Program-made: the position numbers and the translations under genes
Shown: piece by piece, positions 23,264 to 32,227 of the stretch
Layout of the letters: the number at the start of each line of letters is the position of its first letter
Position numbering within the stretch: position 1 is the stretch's first letter
From: F23-B02 sp963633225
GTDB lineage: Bacteria > Bacillota > Clostridia > Oscillospirales > Oscillospiraceae
Direction: 5' to 3'
Assembly (NCBI GenBank): GCA_963633225.1
Contig: CAVGXR010000051.1
Span: 1 to 64,000 of the forward strand
DNA length: 64,000 bases
The notes under the pieces: model-generated
Databases searched by the model: none
Told to the model about the DNA's origin: nothing
The model's input: only the letters and a program-made list of their open reading frames with translations

Positions 23264-25930
23264 TTAAAGTCCGAGCTTTTCAGCAACAAGATCATCAACA
23301 ATCGCAAGGGCGTTATCCATCTTCAGCACATCGGTGCCGCCGCCCATCGCGGAATCCGGCTTGCCGCCGCCCTTGCCTCCGGCAACTGCGGAAACAGCCT
23401 TGACTATATCGCCGGCCTTGATACCGGCAGCTACAGCGTCCTTGCCGCAGCAGGCGGTGAAGGTCACCTTGGATTCGTTGGCGGTTGCGAGCACCGCAAC
23501 GATCTTCGGATCCTTATCTCGCAGGAAGTCGCCGATCTTTCTGAGATCGTTTGCGTCAAGATCGGTGCGCGTTGCGGTCAGCACATTGAAGTCACCTATC
23601 TTCTTTGCGGCAAACAGGAAGCGCTCAACATCGCTTGCAAGGATCTTGTCCTTCATTTTTTCGACCTTCTGCCGCAGACTCTTGACCTCGGATACAAAGC
23701 CCTCGGCCTTGCTCAGAAGCTCGCCCGGCTTTGCCTTGAGGCTCTCCGCTGCGCGTGCTACCGTCAGGTAAGAGCGCTTTGACATTTCAAGATATTTTCT
23801 GCCCGTAACGGCCTCGATGCGTCTTACGCCGCTTGCGACCGAGTACTCGCTCATTATATGGAACATGCCGACCTTTGCGGTGTTGTCAAGATGCGTGCCG
23901 CCGCAAAGCTCCGTGCTGTAATCGCCCATTTTCACGACGCGGACCACATCGCCGTACTTTTCGCCGAACAGTGCCGTAGCTCCGCTGTTTTTTGCATCCT
24001 CAAGGCTCATCTCACGAACGGAGATATCCGCACCGTCAAGTATCGCATCGTTTACTGCATCCTCTACCGCCGCGACCTCCTTCGGGCTCATTGCCTCAAA
24101 ATGCGTGAAGTCAAAGCGCAGATAGTCGGCATCGACAAGAGAGCCGGCCTGATGCACATGCTCGCCCAGCGTTTTGCGCAGCGCCGCGTGCAGCAGATGC
24201 GTTGCCGAATGTGCTCGTGAGACCGCTCTGCGGCGCTCAGCATCGACCGAGGCCACGACCTCCTCACCGACGGATATCGCGCCGGAGACGCACACGCCGT
24301 AGTGCAGATACTTGTTGCCCTTATCCTTTTTTACGTTGTTGACAACAAACCTTGTAAGCTGTCCGTTCTCAACATCCTCAAGGCTGAAGCCTATCTCGCC
24401 CTTATCGGCAAGCTGGCCGCCCATCTCGGCGTAAAACGGAGTCTTGTCCAGAACAAGAATGCCCTCGCAGCCCTCGCTGATCTCACCGGCAAGCTCATCA
24501 CCGTTTACGATGGCAAGAACGTTTGCCGTATCGGTGAGCTTATCGTAGCCGGTAAACTCCGTCGGAGTTGCGTCAAGGCCGAAGTCTATACCCTCCCAGC
24601 CGAGATCGCCGAGCGCCTTTCTTGCCTCACGGGCGCGCACTCGCTGCTCCTCCATGAGTGCCTTGAACTCATCGGTATTGAGCGTCATGCCCTCGTCAAC
24701 GAGCATTTCCGCCGTCATATCCACGGGGAAGCCGTAGGTATCGTAAAGCTTGAAGGCATCAGCGCCGGAGAACACCGTTTCGCCCTTTGCCTTGTGCTCC
24801 TCAAGCAGGCTGCCGTATATCTGCATACCTGCGTCGATGGTCTTGGCAAAGCTGTCCTCCTCGCTCTTGACAACGCGGGTTATATACTGCTGCTTTTCGC
24901 GCAGTTCGGGATACTGGCACTCGTTTTCATGTATAACGGTATCTATAATGCTGTAAAGGAAGGGCTCGTTAACGCCCAGAAGCTTTCCGTGACGCGCAGC
25001 TCTTCTCAGAAGTCTGCGCAGGACATAGCCTCGTCCCTCGTTCGACGGCAGAATACCGTCGCAGATCATGAAGGTAGCGCTGCGGATATGGTCGGTGATA
25101 ACGCGCAGGGATACGTCGCGTTTTTCGCTCTCACCGTAATGTGCGCCGGTGATATCCGAGACCTTATGGGTGATATTCATGACCGTATCGACATCAAACA
25201 GCGAGTTTACGCCCTGACACACGACTGCCAGACGCTCAAGACCCATGCCGGTGTCGATATTTTTCTGAGAAAGCTCGGTGTAATTGCCGTGGCCGTCGTT
25301 GTCAAACTGTGAGAAAACGTTGTTCCAGACCTCGATATAGCGGTCGCAGTCGCAGCCAACTGTGCAGTCGGGCTTGCCGCAGCCGTATTCCTCGCCGCGG
25401 TCATAATATATCTCCGAGCAGGGGCCGCAGGGACCTGCTCCGTGCTCCCAGAAGTTATCCTCCTTGCCGAAGCGGAATATCTTCTCCGCGGGGATGCCTA
25501 TCTCGTCATGCCAGATATTCCATGCCTCGTCGTCGTCAAGATAAACCGAGGGATAGAGCCTGTTCGGATCAAGGCCGACCCATTCCTCGCTCGTGAGAAA
25601 CTCCCAGCTCCAGGCTATTGCCTCGTGCTTGAAGTAATCGCCGAAGGAGAAGTTGCCGAGCATCTCGAAATAAGTGCCGTGACGTGCAGTGTGACCTACA
25701 TTGTCGATATCGCCGGTACGGATGCACTTCTGGCAGGTGCACACGCGCTTGCGCGGCGGTATCTGCTCACCCTTGAACCACGGCTTCATCGGAGTCATGC
25801 CCGCGTTTATGAGCAGTATGGATTTATCGTTCTGAGGAACCAGCGAGAAGCTGGGCAGCCTTAGATGACCCTTGCTTTCAAAAAAGCTCAGGAACATCTC
25901 TCTTAGTTCGTTTACTCCGTATGCTTTCAT
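23264..25930 (-). CDS. alaS: Alanyl-tRNA synthetase
   Basis: 888 residues. Class II catalytic core from the start (NELREMFLSFFESKGH), then the tRNA-recognition region, the editing domain with HSATHLLHAAL and CGGTHLDNT, and a C-terminal DHHA1-type domain with a coiled coil and a Gly-rich GGKGGGKPDSAMGGG. GGAG precedes ATG. Only 16 bp separate it from the upstream U32 gene, and there is no room for a T-box leader, so expression follows the mltG-U32 unit. Confidence 0.97.
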   Translation of the reverse strand: MKAYGVNELREMFLSFFESKGHLRLPSFSLVPQNDKSILLINAGMTPMKPWFKGEQIPPRKRVCTCQKCIRTGDIDNVGHTARHGTYFEMLGNFSFGDYFKHEAIAWSWEFLTSEEWVGLDPNRLYPSVYLDDDEAWNIWHDEIGIPAEKIFRFGKEDNFWEHGAGPCGPCSEIYYDRGEEYGCGKPDCTVGCDCDRYIEVWNNVFSQFDNDGHGNYTELSQKNIDTGMGLERLAVVCQGVNSLFDVDTVMNITHKVSDITGAHYGESEKRDVSLRVITDHIRSATFMICDGILPSNEGRGYVLRRLLRRAARHGKLLGVNEPFLYSIIDTVIHENECQYPELREKQQYITRVVKSEEDSFAKTIDAGMQIYGSLLEEHKAKGETVFSGADAFKLYDTYGFPVDMTAEMLVDEGMTLNTDEFKALMEEQRVRAREARKALGDLGWEGIDFGLDATPTEFTGYDKLTDTANVLAIVNGDELAGEISEGCEGILVLDKTPFYAEMGGQLADKGEIGFSLEDVENGQLTRFVVNNVKKDKGNKYLHYGVCVSGAISVGEEVVASVDAERRRAVSRAHSATHLLHAALRKTLGEHVHQAGSLVDADYLRFDFTHFEAMSPKEVAAVEDAVNDAILDGADISVREMSLEDAKNSGATALFGEKYGDVVRVVKMGDYSTELCGGTHLDNTAKVGMFHIMSEYSVASGVRRIEAVTGRKYLEMSKRSYLTVARAAESLKAKPGELLSKAEGFVSEVKSLRQKVEKMKDKILASDVERFLFAAKKIGDFNVLTATRTDLDANDLRKIGDFLRDKDPKIVAVLATANESKVTFTACCGKDAVAAGIKAGDIVKAVSAVAGGKGGGKPDSAMGGGTDVLKMDNALAIVDDLVAEKLGL

Positions 25931-25946
25931 ATATCTATCTCCTTTT

Positions 25947-27161
25947 TTACTTATCTGTCTTGATGCGCCTTAATATCGACAGGCGGCTGCACGGTATTGG
26001 CAGCTTCATTTTTATCGTCATCATCGCGTGCGGCGTTGCCTCTATGGGCTCGCCCTCGGCGTTTTCCATATATCCGACGCAAAACGATATCGGTTCATGC
26101 TCGTTTGTCATCAGCTCGACCGTATCGCCAAGGCAAAAGCGGTTTCGCTGCGTCAGGACGGCGTTTCCGTCTTTGTCGCATTCCTCAACGACGGCACAGA
26201 CCTCCGCGTCCGAATAATAGCTCGTTTCTGAATAGTGCTGGCCGGGGTCTCCGTAGTAAAAGCCTGTGCAGTACGGGCGGTGGCTCAGCTTATCTACCTC
26301 GTCACGCCACAGCTGCGGAAGAGGCTCGCCTCTGAGCGCGAAGTCTATCGCATGGCGGTAGGCGTTTGTAACGGCGGCGGCGTAATAGGCAGACTTCATT
26401 CTGCCCTCTATCTTGAAGCTCGTGACTCCTGCGGCTATGAGCTCGGGTATATGGTCTATCATGCACATATCCCGCGAGTTCATGATAAACGTGCCCTTAT
26501 CCTCCGTTATATCAAAATACTCGCCGGGGCGCTTTTCCTCCACGAGGCGGTAGCGCCAGCGGCATGGCTGAGCGCAGGCTCCCCTGTTTGCATCGCGCCC
26601 CGTCAGGTAGTTTGACAGCAGACAGCGTCCCGAAAACGAGACGCACATAGCGCCGTGGACAAAAGCCTCTATCTCAAGCTCCTTCGGTGTGTTCGCCCTG
26701 ATCTCGAATATATCGCGCATCGGCGTTTCACGCGCAAGCACGACGCGGCTTGCTCCCATATCGTACAAAACACGCGCCGCAGCGCTGTTTATTACGCCGA
26801 GCTGGGTGCTGACGTGGCGCTGCACATCTGGGGCATATTTCTCGGCAATTTTCATAACTCCGAGGTCTGCGATTATAAATGCGTCAACTCCGGCATTTTT
26901 CGCCTCGCGCAGGAAGTCGGGCAGAGCCCCCAGCTCATCCTCACGCGGCAGCGTATTGCAGGTAAGATGCACCTTTGCAGCCTTTTCGTGCGCCTTTTCA
27001 CAGGCCAGCGCAAGCTCTTCCATAGAGAAATTGCCTGCTGAGGCCCTCATTCCAAAGCGTTTACCGGCGAGGTAAACGGCATCCGCGCCGTAGTGGAGCG
27101 CCATCTGTAGGCGCTCGTAATCTCCGGCCGGCGCAAGCAGTTCAGGTCGTCTGTCATTCAT
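25947..27161 (-). CDS. U32 family peptidase/hydroxylation-type protein
   Basis: 404 residues. Starts RPELLAPAGDYERLQMALHYGADAVY, with the U32 signature FSGRCLLSNYLTGRDANRGACAQPCRW near residue 165-191, whose cysteines may bind a cluster. The family includes YhbU/PrtC and the tRNA hydroxylase TrhP/RlhA group, so the peptidase name may mislead. ATG 27161 overlaps the mltG stop by 8 bp (ATGAATGA), so it is translationally coupled. Confidence 0.9.
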   Translation of the reverse strand: MNDRRPELLAPAGDYERLQMALHYGADAVYLAGKRFGMRASAGNFSMEELALACEKAHEKAAKVHLTCNTLPREDELGALPDFLREAKNAGVDAFIIADLGVMKIAEKYAPDVQRHVSTQLGVINSAAARVLYDMGASRVVLARETPMRDIFEIRANTPKELEIEAFVHGAMCVSFSGRCLLSNYLTGRDANRGACAQPCRWRYRLVEEKRPGEYFDITEDKGTFIMNSRDMCMIDHIPELIAAGVTSFKIEGRMKSAYYAAAVTNAYRHAIDFALRGEPLPQLWRDEVDKLSHRPYCTGFYYGDPGQHYSETSYYSDAEVCAVVEECDKDGNAVLTQRNRFCLGDTVELMTNEHEPISFCVGYMENAEGEPIEATPHAMMTIKMKLPIPCSRLSILRRIKTDK

Positions 27162-28395
27162 AATTCTGCGTTGCCACAAAGGCGTTGAAGGCATCGCTGC
27201 TCGTGAAAAATTCGTGCTGGCCGGTGGCCGTATTGAGCGCGTAGTACATATAATTTGTGCTGCTCGGCTGCAATGCCGCCCTTATTGACGTAAGACCCGG
27301 GCTGCATATCGGGGACGGGGGCAGACCCTTGCTTATACGGGTGTTGTAGGGGCTGTCCTTTGCCAGCATCTCCGCCGTGGGCGCGCCCTCGTGGTCGGGG
27401 TACTCGTAAAGTGTGGTGGAGTCTATCTGGAGCGGCCAGTCCTTATTCAGGCGGTTGTAGATAACAGACGCTATGGTGTAGCGCTCGGAATCGTTAGCCG
27501 CTTCCTTTTCTATCATGGACGCGATCGTTATGATCTGGCGCATGGTGTAGCCGCTTTCCTCCTGCCACTGGAGCATCTCGGCGGTCATCCTGTAATGGAA
27601 TACCTCAAGGAACTTGTTGATGGCGCTGGCCGCCGGCATTCCCTCGTAAAACTCGTAGGTATCCGGGAACAGGAAGCCCTCGAGCCTGCTGGCATCGCCC
27701 TTCTCCGTTCCCTCAAGGAAGGAATAGCTGAAGGTCGAGTTTGCAGCGGCATCCATGAGCTCGTCATAGTCGCACACGCCCTCGGCATCGAGCTTTTGGA
27801 ATATCTGGCGCATCGTGTAGCCCTCGGGGAAGGTTATTTTCTTTGTAACCATCGCTCCCGAGCCTGAGGTCATTTTCTTTACAAGCGCCTTATAGTCATA
27901 GACTGCCTTGAGCTCATATGTGCCCGGGTCTATCTTCTCATCGGCATTGTATACCGAGGCAAAGAGCTTGAACAGCCACTTGTATTTTATAATGCCGTTA
28001 TCCTTGAGCTGATCGGCCACATAGCTCACATCAGCATAGTGAACCTTCTTAGTTTTCGTGTTGCCGTCGTCATCCTTGACCTCGACCTCCTTGTATGTAA
28101 AGCTGTCCTTGTCAAGTGTAATCTGCGCAACTGTGTCCGAGGACTTAAAGCCCAGAACATCCGTAGCCGCCGCCCACGCGAGGCAGGCCAGAATGATGCT
28201 GACGCTTATAACGAACAGGAAGTACAGTGCGCCTCCGGCAAGACCGCTTCTGCTCTCCCTGGCAGCTGCGGATGAGCTCTTCCTCGGCTGTGCCGGTGCT
28301 TTTCGCTGCGCCGGTGCAGCGGCTGCCTTTCTGGGCTTCTTATCGGGTTCCTTTTTCCCGAAAAGCTCGTCAAAATCTGTTTTCTTATCAGCCAT
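27154..28395 (-). CDS. mltG: Endolytic murein transglycosylase MltG
   Basis: 413 residues. A charged cytoplasmic N-tail rich in Lys/Ala/Pro, one membrane helix (about 67-90), a LysM-like region, then the YceG catalytic domain with the glutamate in MIEKEAANDSERYTIASVIYNR and PLQIDSTTLY. It cuts nascent glycan strands near the synthase. ATG 28395 has AAAGGAG six bases before it. First gene of the mltG-U32-alaS-HIT run. Confidence 0.93.
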   Translation of the reverse strand: MADKKTDFDELFGKKEPDKKPRKAAAAPAQRKAPAQPRKSSSAAARESRSGLAGGALYFLFVISVSIILACLAWAAATDVLGFKSSDTVAQITLDKDSFTYKEVEVKDDDGNTKTKKVHYADVSYVADQLKDNGIIKYKWLFKLFASVYNADEKIDPGTYELKAVYDYKALVKKMTSGSGAMVTKKITFPEGYTMRQIFQKLDAEGVCDYDELMDAAANSTFSYSFLEGTEKGDASRLEGFLFPDTYEFYEGMPAASAINKFLEVFHYRMTAEMLQWQEESGYTMRQIITIASMIEKEAANDSERYTIASVIYNRLNKDWPLQIDSTTLYEYPDHEGAPTAEMLAKDSPYNTRISKGLPPSPICSPGLTSIRAALQPSSTNYMYYALNTATGQHEFFTSSDAFNAFVATQNYE

Positions 28396-28417
28396 AAAAA
28401 TCTCCTTTACGGACCGT

Positions 28418-28446
28418 AACCTGATTTGCCGCTGCGGCATAATATA
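28418..28446 (+). promoter_or_regulatory. Possible sporulation sigma (sigma-E/K type) promoter
   Basis: AACC (28418-28421), 16-base spacer, CATAATATA (28438-28446), matching the sigma-K pattern AC/CATAnnnTA. Placed about 100 bp before the Cys-rich gene. Short motifs, so chance is not excluded. Confidence 0.25.
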
Positions 28447-28552
28447 CAGCAGACGCAGCAAGCGCTGCTCTGAATGCTTGATAGTTTCGTGTCGTGTATC
28501 CGCCGCGCCGGATCGGACTGCGGAATTTTATGCGCGGGGAAAGGTAATATAT

Positions 28553-28681
28553 ATGTTCTGCAACAATAACAACAGCTGCATCTGGATAATTCTCATACTC
28601 ATAATCCTCTTCTTCGGCTGCGGCAACAGCTGCGGCGGAAGCTGCGGCTGCGGCAGCAATGACTGCGGCTGCGGCTGCTGA
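28553..28681 (+). CDS. Small Cys/Gly-rich membrane-tethered protein
   Basis: 42 residues, nine of them cysteine. A short CNNNNSC head, one hydrophobic helix (10-21) and a GCGNSCGGSCGCG tail. AAAGG lies eight bases before ATG. The composition and the CIWIILILII segment resemble clostridial proteins loosely annotated as chorion-class high-cysteine HCB protein 13. Possibly a spore-surface or metal-binding peptide; function unknown. It faces away from mltG and has its own weak terminator. Confidence 0.7.
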   Translation: MFCNNNNSCIWIILILIILFFGCGNSCGGSCGCGSNDCGCGC

Positions 28682-28691
28682 GGATCGCTGA

Positions 28692-28719
28692 GGGCTCTGT
28701 GAAGAGCCCTTTACATTTT
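28692..28719 (+). terminator. Terminator of the Cys-rich gene
   Basis: GGGCTCT/AGAGCCC stem with GTGA loop followed by TTTACATTTT. Confidence 0.55.
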
Positions 28720-29287
28720 AATCGGTTATGACCATTGATACCTTAACATCCGTGCTCTCGACCGGAAGCGCATCTTCCATAAGAGCCTTTCTGCAAAGGC
28801 AGACGCTGAAGCAATCGCTCCCTGCAAGGTAGCGGTCGTAATACCCTGCTCCGTGGCCGAGGCGATGGCCGCTCCTGTCGCAGCACAGCGCCGGAACGAT
28901 CATGATATCGCCCCTCTCCGGCCTTACGGCATCAGTTACCGGCGGCTCGGGTATGCCGTATCTCCCCTGCCGCAATTGTGAAACGCAGCTTAATGGATAA
29001 AACTCCATTGAGCCCTTGGCTCCGCTCACGGGTAGCGCTATGCTCCGGCCATCCCTGAGCAGCAGCTCCACGAGCTTCACGGTCGATACCTCGCGTCCCA
29101 CGCTGCTGTACAGGAATACCGTACCGGCACGCTTGAGCTCCTCAAGGCATAAAAGCTTATTTAATATCGCCTCGTCGCTTTCCCTGATATATTCATCATC
29201 GAGTTCTTCAAGCTGCGCGGCCTTTCTGATACGCAGCGCACGCTTTTCCTCACAGAGCTGCTTTGATGATGGAGTAGATCTCTTCAT
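28718..29287 (-). CDS. 5-formyltetrahydrofolate cyclo-ligase
   Basis: 189 residues. Converts 5-formyl-THF to methenyl-THF with ATP. The N-terminal basic stretch EEKRALRIRK and the C-terminal CDRSGHRLGHGAGYYDRYL are family marks. Its ATG overlaps the thymidylate kinase gene by 38 bp; no other start codon fits, so the first dozen residues may be an extension. One-carbon supply beside thymidylate kinase makes metabolic sense. Confidence 0.9.
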   Translation of the reverse strand: MKRSTPSSKQLCEEKRALRIRKAAQLEELDDEYIRESDEAILNKLLCLEELKRAGTVFLYSSVGREVSTVKLVELLLRDGRSIALPVSGAKGSMEFYPLSCVSQLRQGRYGIPEPPVTDAVRPERGDIMIVPALCCDRSGHRLGHGAGYYDRYLAGSDCFSVCLCRKALMEDALPVESTDVKVSMVITD

Positions 29288-29918
29288 GCTTTTCTTCCAG
29301 CTCGCGCTCAGCGCCGTCCTTCATGCAGGATATGCGCGTCCAGCCGTAGTGATCGGCGGCCTTATCTGCGACTCTCAGGCAGTTTTCGAGATATCGTATA
29401 TCCTTTTCATGAATATCTGCCGAGGTGTGCGTTTTCTCCTGACGGCGCTTCATGCGCCTGACTGAAGTCTCAATATCGACATCGAGGTAAATGACAAGAT
29501 CGGGCTTCGGCAGTCCGAGCTTTACATATTCAAAATCGTACAGCCACTCAAAAAATCCGGGCAGCTCCGCATCCGAAAGCTTTGCTCCCTGATGGACGGC
29601 GTTCGAGGTCGTGTACCTGTCCGACAGGATAAAGCCGCCGGAATTATATATGCCGCCCCAGTCGGTCCTGTATGCGGCGAAGCGGTCAACGGCATAGAAG
29701 CAGGAAGCGGCATAGGCGTTTACATCGTTCGGATTTGCGCCAAATTCGCCGCTGAGGTACATTCTTATCAGTGCGCTGCTGTCATTATCATAGCGCGGAA
29801 ATACGATATGGTGATAATCTATCCCCTCCGTCTCGAGACGTGAGCACACGCGCTTATAATGCGCGGACTTGCCGCTGCCGTCGATGCCCTCAAATACGAT
29901 GAGCTTACCCTTTTCCAT
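29250..29918 (-). CDS. tmk: Thymidylate kinase family protein
   Basis: 222 residues. P-loop FEGIDGSGKSAH near 9-20, HHIVFPRYD, the DR-type motif SDRYTTSNAVHQG, and a lid KRRQEKTHTSADIHE. Phosphorylates dTMP to dTDP. The sequence is the longer clostridial form; a broader deoxynucleoside kinase is the alternative. Overlaps the TagA-like gene by 14 bp. Confidence 0.88.
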   Translation of the reverse strand: MEKGKLIVFEGIDGSGKSAHYKRVCSRLETEGIDYHHIVFPRYDNDSSALIRMYLSGEFGANPNDVNAYAASCFYAVDRFAAYRTDWGGIYNSGGFILSDRYTTSNAVHQGAKLSDAELPGFFEWLYDFEYVKLGLPKPDLVIYLDVDIETSVRRMKRRQEKTHTSADIHEKDIRYLENCLRVADKAADHYGWTRISCMKDGAERELEEKHEEIYSIIKAAL

Positions 29919-30645
29919 TGAATAACTTCCTTATCCGTTTTATCCATGCCTTGACAATGAACAGCGGCAGGCGTGCTATGCGCTTAAAGCGCCACGGCTC
30001 CTTTATGCAGCGGTACAGCCACTCGGCATTCATCTTCTGCCACAGCTTCGGCGCACGCATTACCGTTCCGGCAAACACGTCAAGCGAGCCGCCGAGCCCC
30101 GCCATGAGGCCGACATCGAGCCTCGGCGCATTCTGCGCCATCCAGAGCTCCTGCTTGGGTGCACCGAGGCATACCATCAGGAAATCCGGCTTTGCGGCGT
30201 TTATCTTATCGACAACAGGTCCGTCATCCTTAAAATAGCCGTCGTTTGTGCCGCACACCTCAAGTCCGGGGAAAAGCTCACACATCTTTTTTGCGGCGGC
30301 TGCCGCCACTCCGGGCTTTGCGCCGAGCAGGAAAACGCTCTTGCCGCTTGCGGCGGCATATTCGAGTATCGCCTCGCCTATCTCTATTCCCGGCAGGCGC
30401 TCCTTAAGCGGAGTTCCGATGATCCTTGCCGCCTTCACAACGCCTATGCCGTCTGGTATGACCATGTCCGCATTGCGTATGGCCTCGTGCAGCTCGGGAT
30501 TATCCCATGCCGCCATGACTATCTCGGGATTCGGCGTTACCATATATGCGCTGCGGTGCTCGTCTATGAGCCTTTTGCACATATCTATCGCATCTTCTCT
30601 CGTCAGATTGTCAAATCCGACGCCTAAAACATCTATTCTACTCAA
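29905..30645 (-). CDS. WecG/TagA/CpsF family glycosyltransferase
   Basis: 246 residues. MVTPNPEIVMAAW, NADMVIPDGIGVV, ERLPGIEI and LMVCLGAPKQELWM are hallmark blocks of this GT26 family, which adds ManNAc to undecaprenyl-PP-GlcNAc in teichoic acid or polysaccharide synthesis. The start is TTG 30645 overlapping the sirtuin stop (TTGA). The C-terminal basic helix would sit on the membrane. No other wall-polymer cluster genes are adjacent. Confidence 0.9.
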   Translation of the reverse strand: MSRIDVLGVGFDNLTREDAIDMCKRLIDEHRSAYMVTPNPEIVMAAWDNPELHEAIRNADMVIPDGIGVVKAARIIGTPLKERLPGIEIGEAILEYAAASGKSVFLLGAKPGVAAAAAKKMCELFPGLEVCGTNDGYFKDDGPVVDKINAAKPDFLMVCLGAPKQELWMAQNAPRLDVGLMAGLGGSLDVFAGTVMRAPKLWQKMNAEWLYRCIKEPWRFKRIARLPLFIVKAWIKRIRKLFNGKG

Positions 30646-31358
30646 AGCTGGCTGAATACCTTTCCGATCTTTTCGTTTATGACAAGGTCTGCCTCGTCGT
30701 CATAGGGTGTTTTGCTCAGGTTTACAAGCGCAAGCTTATGCCCCCTGTAATAGTTTATAAGTCCGGCTGCCGGATAAACATTGAGGCTCGTGCCGCCGAT
30801 TATAAGCACCTCCGCCTCGGATATGACGCGGACCGCCTCGGTGATGACATCCTCGTCCAGCGGCTCCTCATAGAGGACTATATCGGGACGTATGACTCCG
30901 CCGCAGCTGCAATGCGGAACTCCCTGACCGTGGTTCATCTTATCCGCGGGATACGGCTTTCCGCATACAGAGCAGTAGCTGCGCAGTATGCTGCCGTGCA
31001 GCTCAAGGACATTTTTGCTGCCGGCTGCCTGATGAAGCCCGTCGATATTCTGCGTTACTACGGCACGCAGCTTGCCCCTGCACTCAAGCTCTGCAAGCTT
31101 CAGATGCGCGGCGTTGGGCTTTACGCCGTCTATGACGAGCTTTTCCCTGTGAAAGCGGTAATACTCCTCGGGATAGCGGACAAAGAACGAATGGCTCAGT
31201 ATAGTCTCGGGCGGATACTTCCACTTCTGATTGTACAGGCCGTCAACGCTGCGGAAATCGGGTATACCGCTTTCCGTCGAAACTCCCGCTCCGCCGAAAA
31301 ACACAACGTTGCTGCTGTCGTCTATCCATTTTTTAAGCTGCATTACTTTTTCGTCCAT
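30642..31358 (-). CDS. Sirtuin-type NAD-dependent protein deacylase
   Basis: 238 residues. GAGVSTESGIPDFRS (NAD pocket), TQNIDGLHQAAGS (catalytic His in LHGS just after), and zinc ligands CSVC and CSCGG. Removes acyl groups from lysines with NAD. ATG 31358 has GGGGTG six bases upstream; a GTG nine bases earlier overlaps that site. Leads a sirtuin-tagA-tmk-MTHFS run of overlapping genes. Confidence 0.93.
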   Translation of the reverse strand: MDEKVMQLKKWIDDSSNVVFFGGAGVSTESGIPDFRSVDGLYNQKWKYPPETILSHSFFVRYPEEYYRFHREKLVIDGVKPNAAHLKLAELECRGKLRAVVTQNIDGLHQAAGSKNVLELHGSILRSYCSVCGKPYPADKMNHGQGVPHCSCGGVIRPDIVLYEEPLDEDVITEAVRVISEAEVLIIGGTSLNVYPAAGLINYYRGHKLALVNLSKTPYDDEADLVINEKIGKVFSQL

Positions 31359-31390
31359 AGCGCTCACCCCAAAAGTCAGACTATCAGTTT

Positions 31391-31419
31391 ATTATACTAT
31401 AGTTTTTTTATCTAATCAA
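31391..31419 (-). promoter_or_regulatory. Promoter of the sirtuin-tagA-tmk-MTHFS unit
   Basis: Minus strand TTGATT (31414-31419), 17-base spacer, TATAAT (31391-31396); the -35 overlaps the stop of the HAD gene. Confidence 0.65.
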
Positions 31420-32227
31420 GCAAATATTGTTCAATTATATCCGCAACGCCGTCGCTGTCGCAGTCGGGCGCGATAATGTCGGCAATAGCCTTGACGCTGT
31501 CGCTTCCGTTTGCCATTGCGACCTTGAGTCCGGCTGCTCTGAGCATTTCCTCATCGTTCTGCGCATCGCCTATGGCTATGCACTCGGATATATCCACGTC
31601 CAGCGCGGCACACAGCGCACGCAGGCCGGCGGCCTTGCTCACGCCGCCTGCGTTTATCTCAAGGCAGTGCGGCGCATGGCAGGTAAAGCTCACGGGCAGG
31701 TTTTTTATCTGCTCATACACTCTGTCGGCCTCGCCGTCCTCGGCGAAGAACAGATTGAGCTTTTCGACCGGCTTGGGGTCTGCCATGAACATTGCAAACA
31801 CATCGTCCACGAGGTTCATGCCCTGCCTGTATATGGGCTCATAGGCGCTCAGGCCGAAGTCGGCGCAGTTATCGACGCACCATGAGCTGCTGTAGGTTTT
31901 ATCGTCGATGAAAAATATCGGCATGACGTATCCGGCGGCGCGGGCGGCTATATATTTTACCGTCTCGGGGTCCATGGTTTTATATAATATCTTCCTGTTC
32001 GTGTATGTATCAATGACCGAGGCTCCCGCGCCCGTCACGGCATAGCGCATACCGCGCACCATGTCGATATACGGCTGCACGAGGCTTATGCTGCGGCCCG
32101 TAGAAAATGCTACCGTTTTACCCTGCTCTATCGCCTTTTCCATGGCGGCTGCTGTTCTCGGCGTGAGCTCCTTTTTTGAGTTCAAGGACGTTGAGTCCAT
32201 ATCGGCTGCAATAAGCTTATATTTCAT
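31412..32227 (-). CDS. Cof-type HAD-IIB hydrolase
   Basis: 271 residues. Motif I DMDSTSLN at 9-16, motif II FSTGRS near 40, lysine in GGVSKAAG and the C-terminal IGDAQNDEEML acidic pair. Sugar-phosphate phosphatases are the usual activity. Overlaps the upstream OGG gene by 4 bp. Confidence 0.92.
   Translation of the reverse strand: MKYKLIAADMDSTSLNSKKELTPRTAAAMEKAIEQGKTVAFSTGRSISLVQPYIDMVRGMRYAVTGAGASVIDTYTNRKILYKTMDPETVKYIAARAAGYVMPIFFIDDKTYSSSWCVDNCADFGLSAYEPIYRQGMNLVDDVFAMFMADPKPVEKLNLFFAEDGEADRVYEQIKNLPVSFTCHAPHCLEINAGGVSKAAGLRALCAALDVDISECIAIGDAQNDEEMLRAAGLKVAMANGSDSVKAIADIIAPDCDSDGVADIIEQYLLD

Noticed and set aside
25931..25946. T-box leader for alaS
   Set aside because: Only 16 bp separate alaS from the upstream coding region, so no leader can fit.
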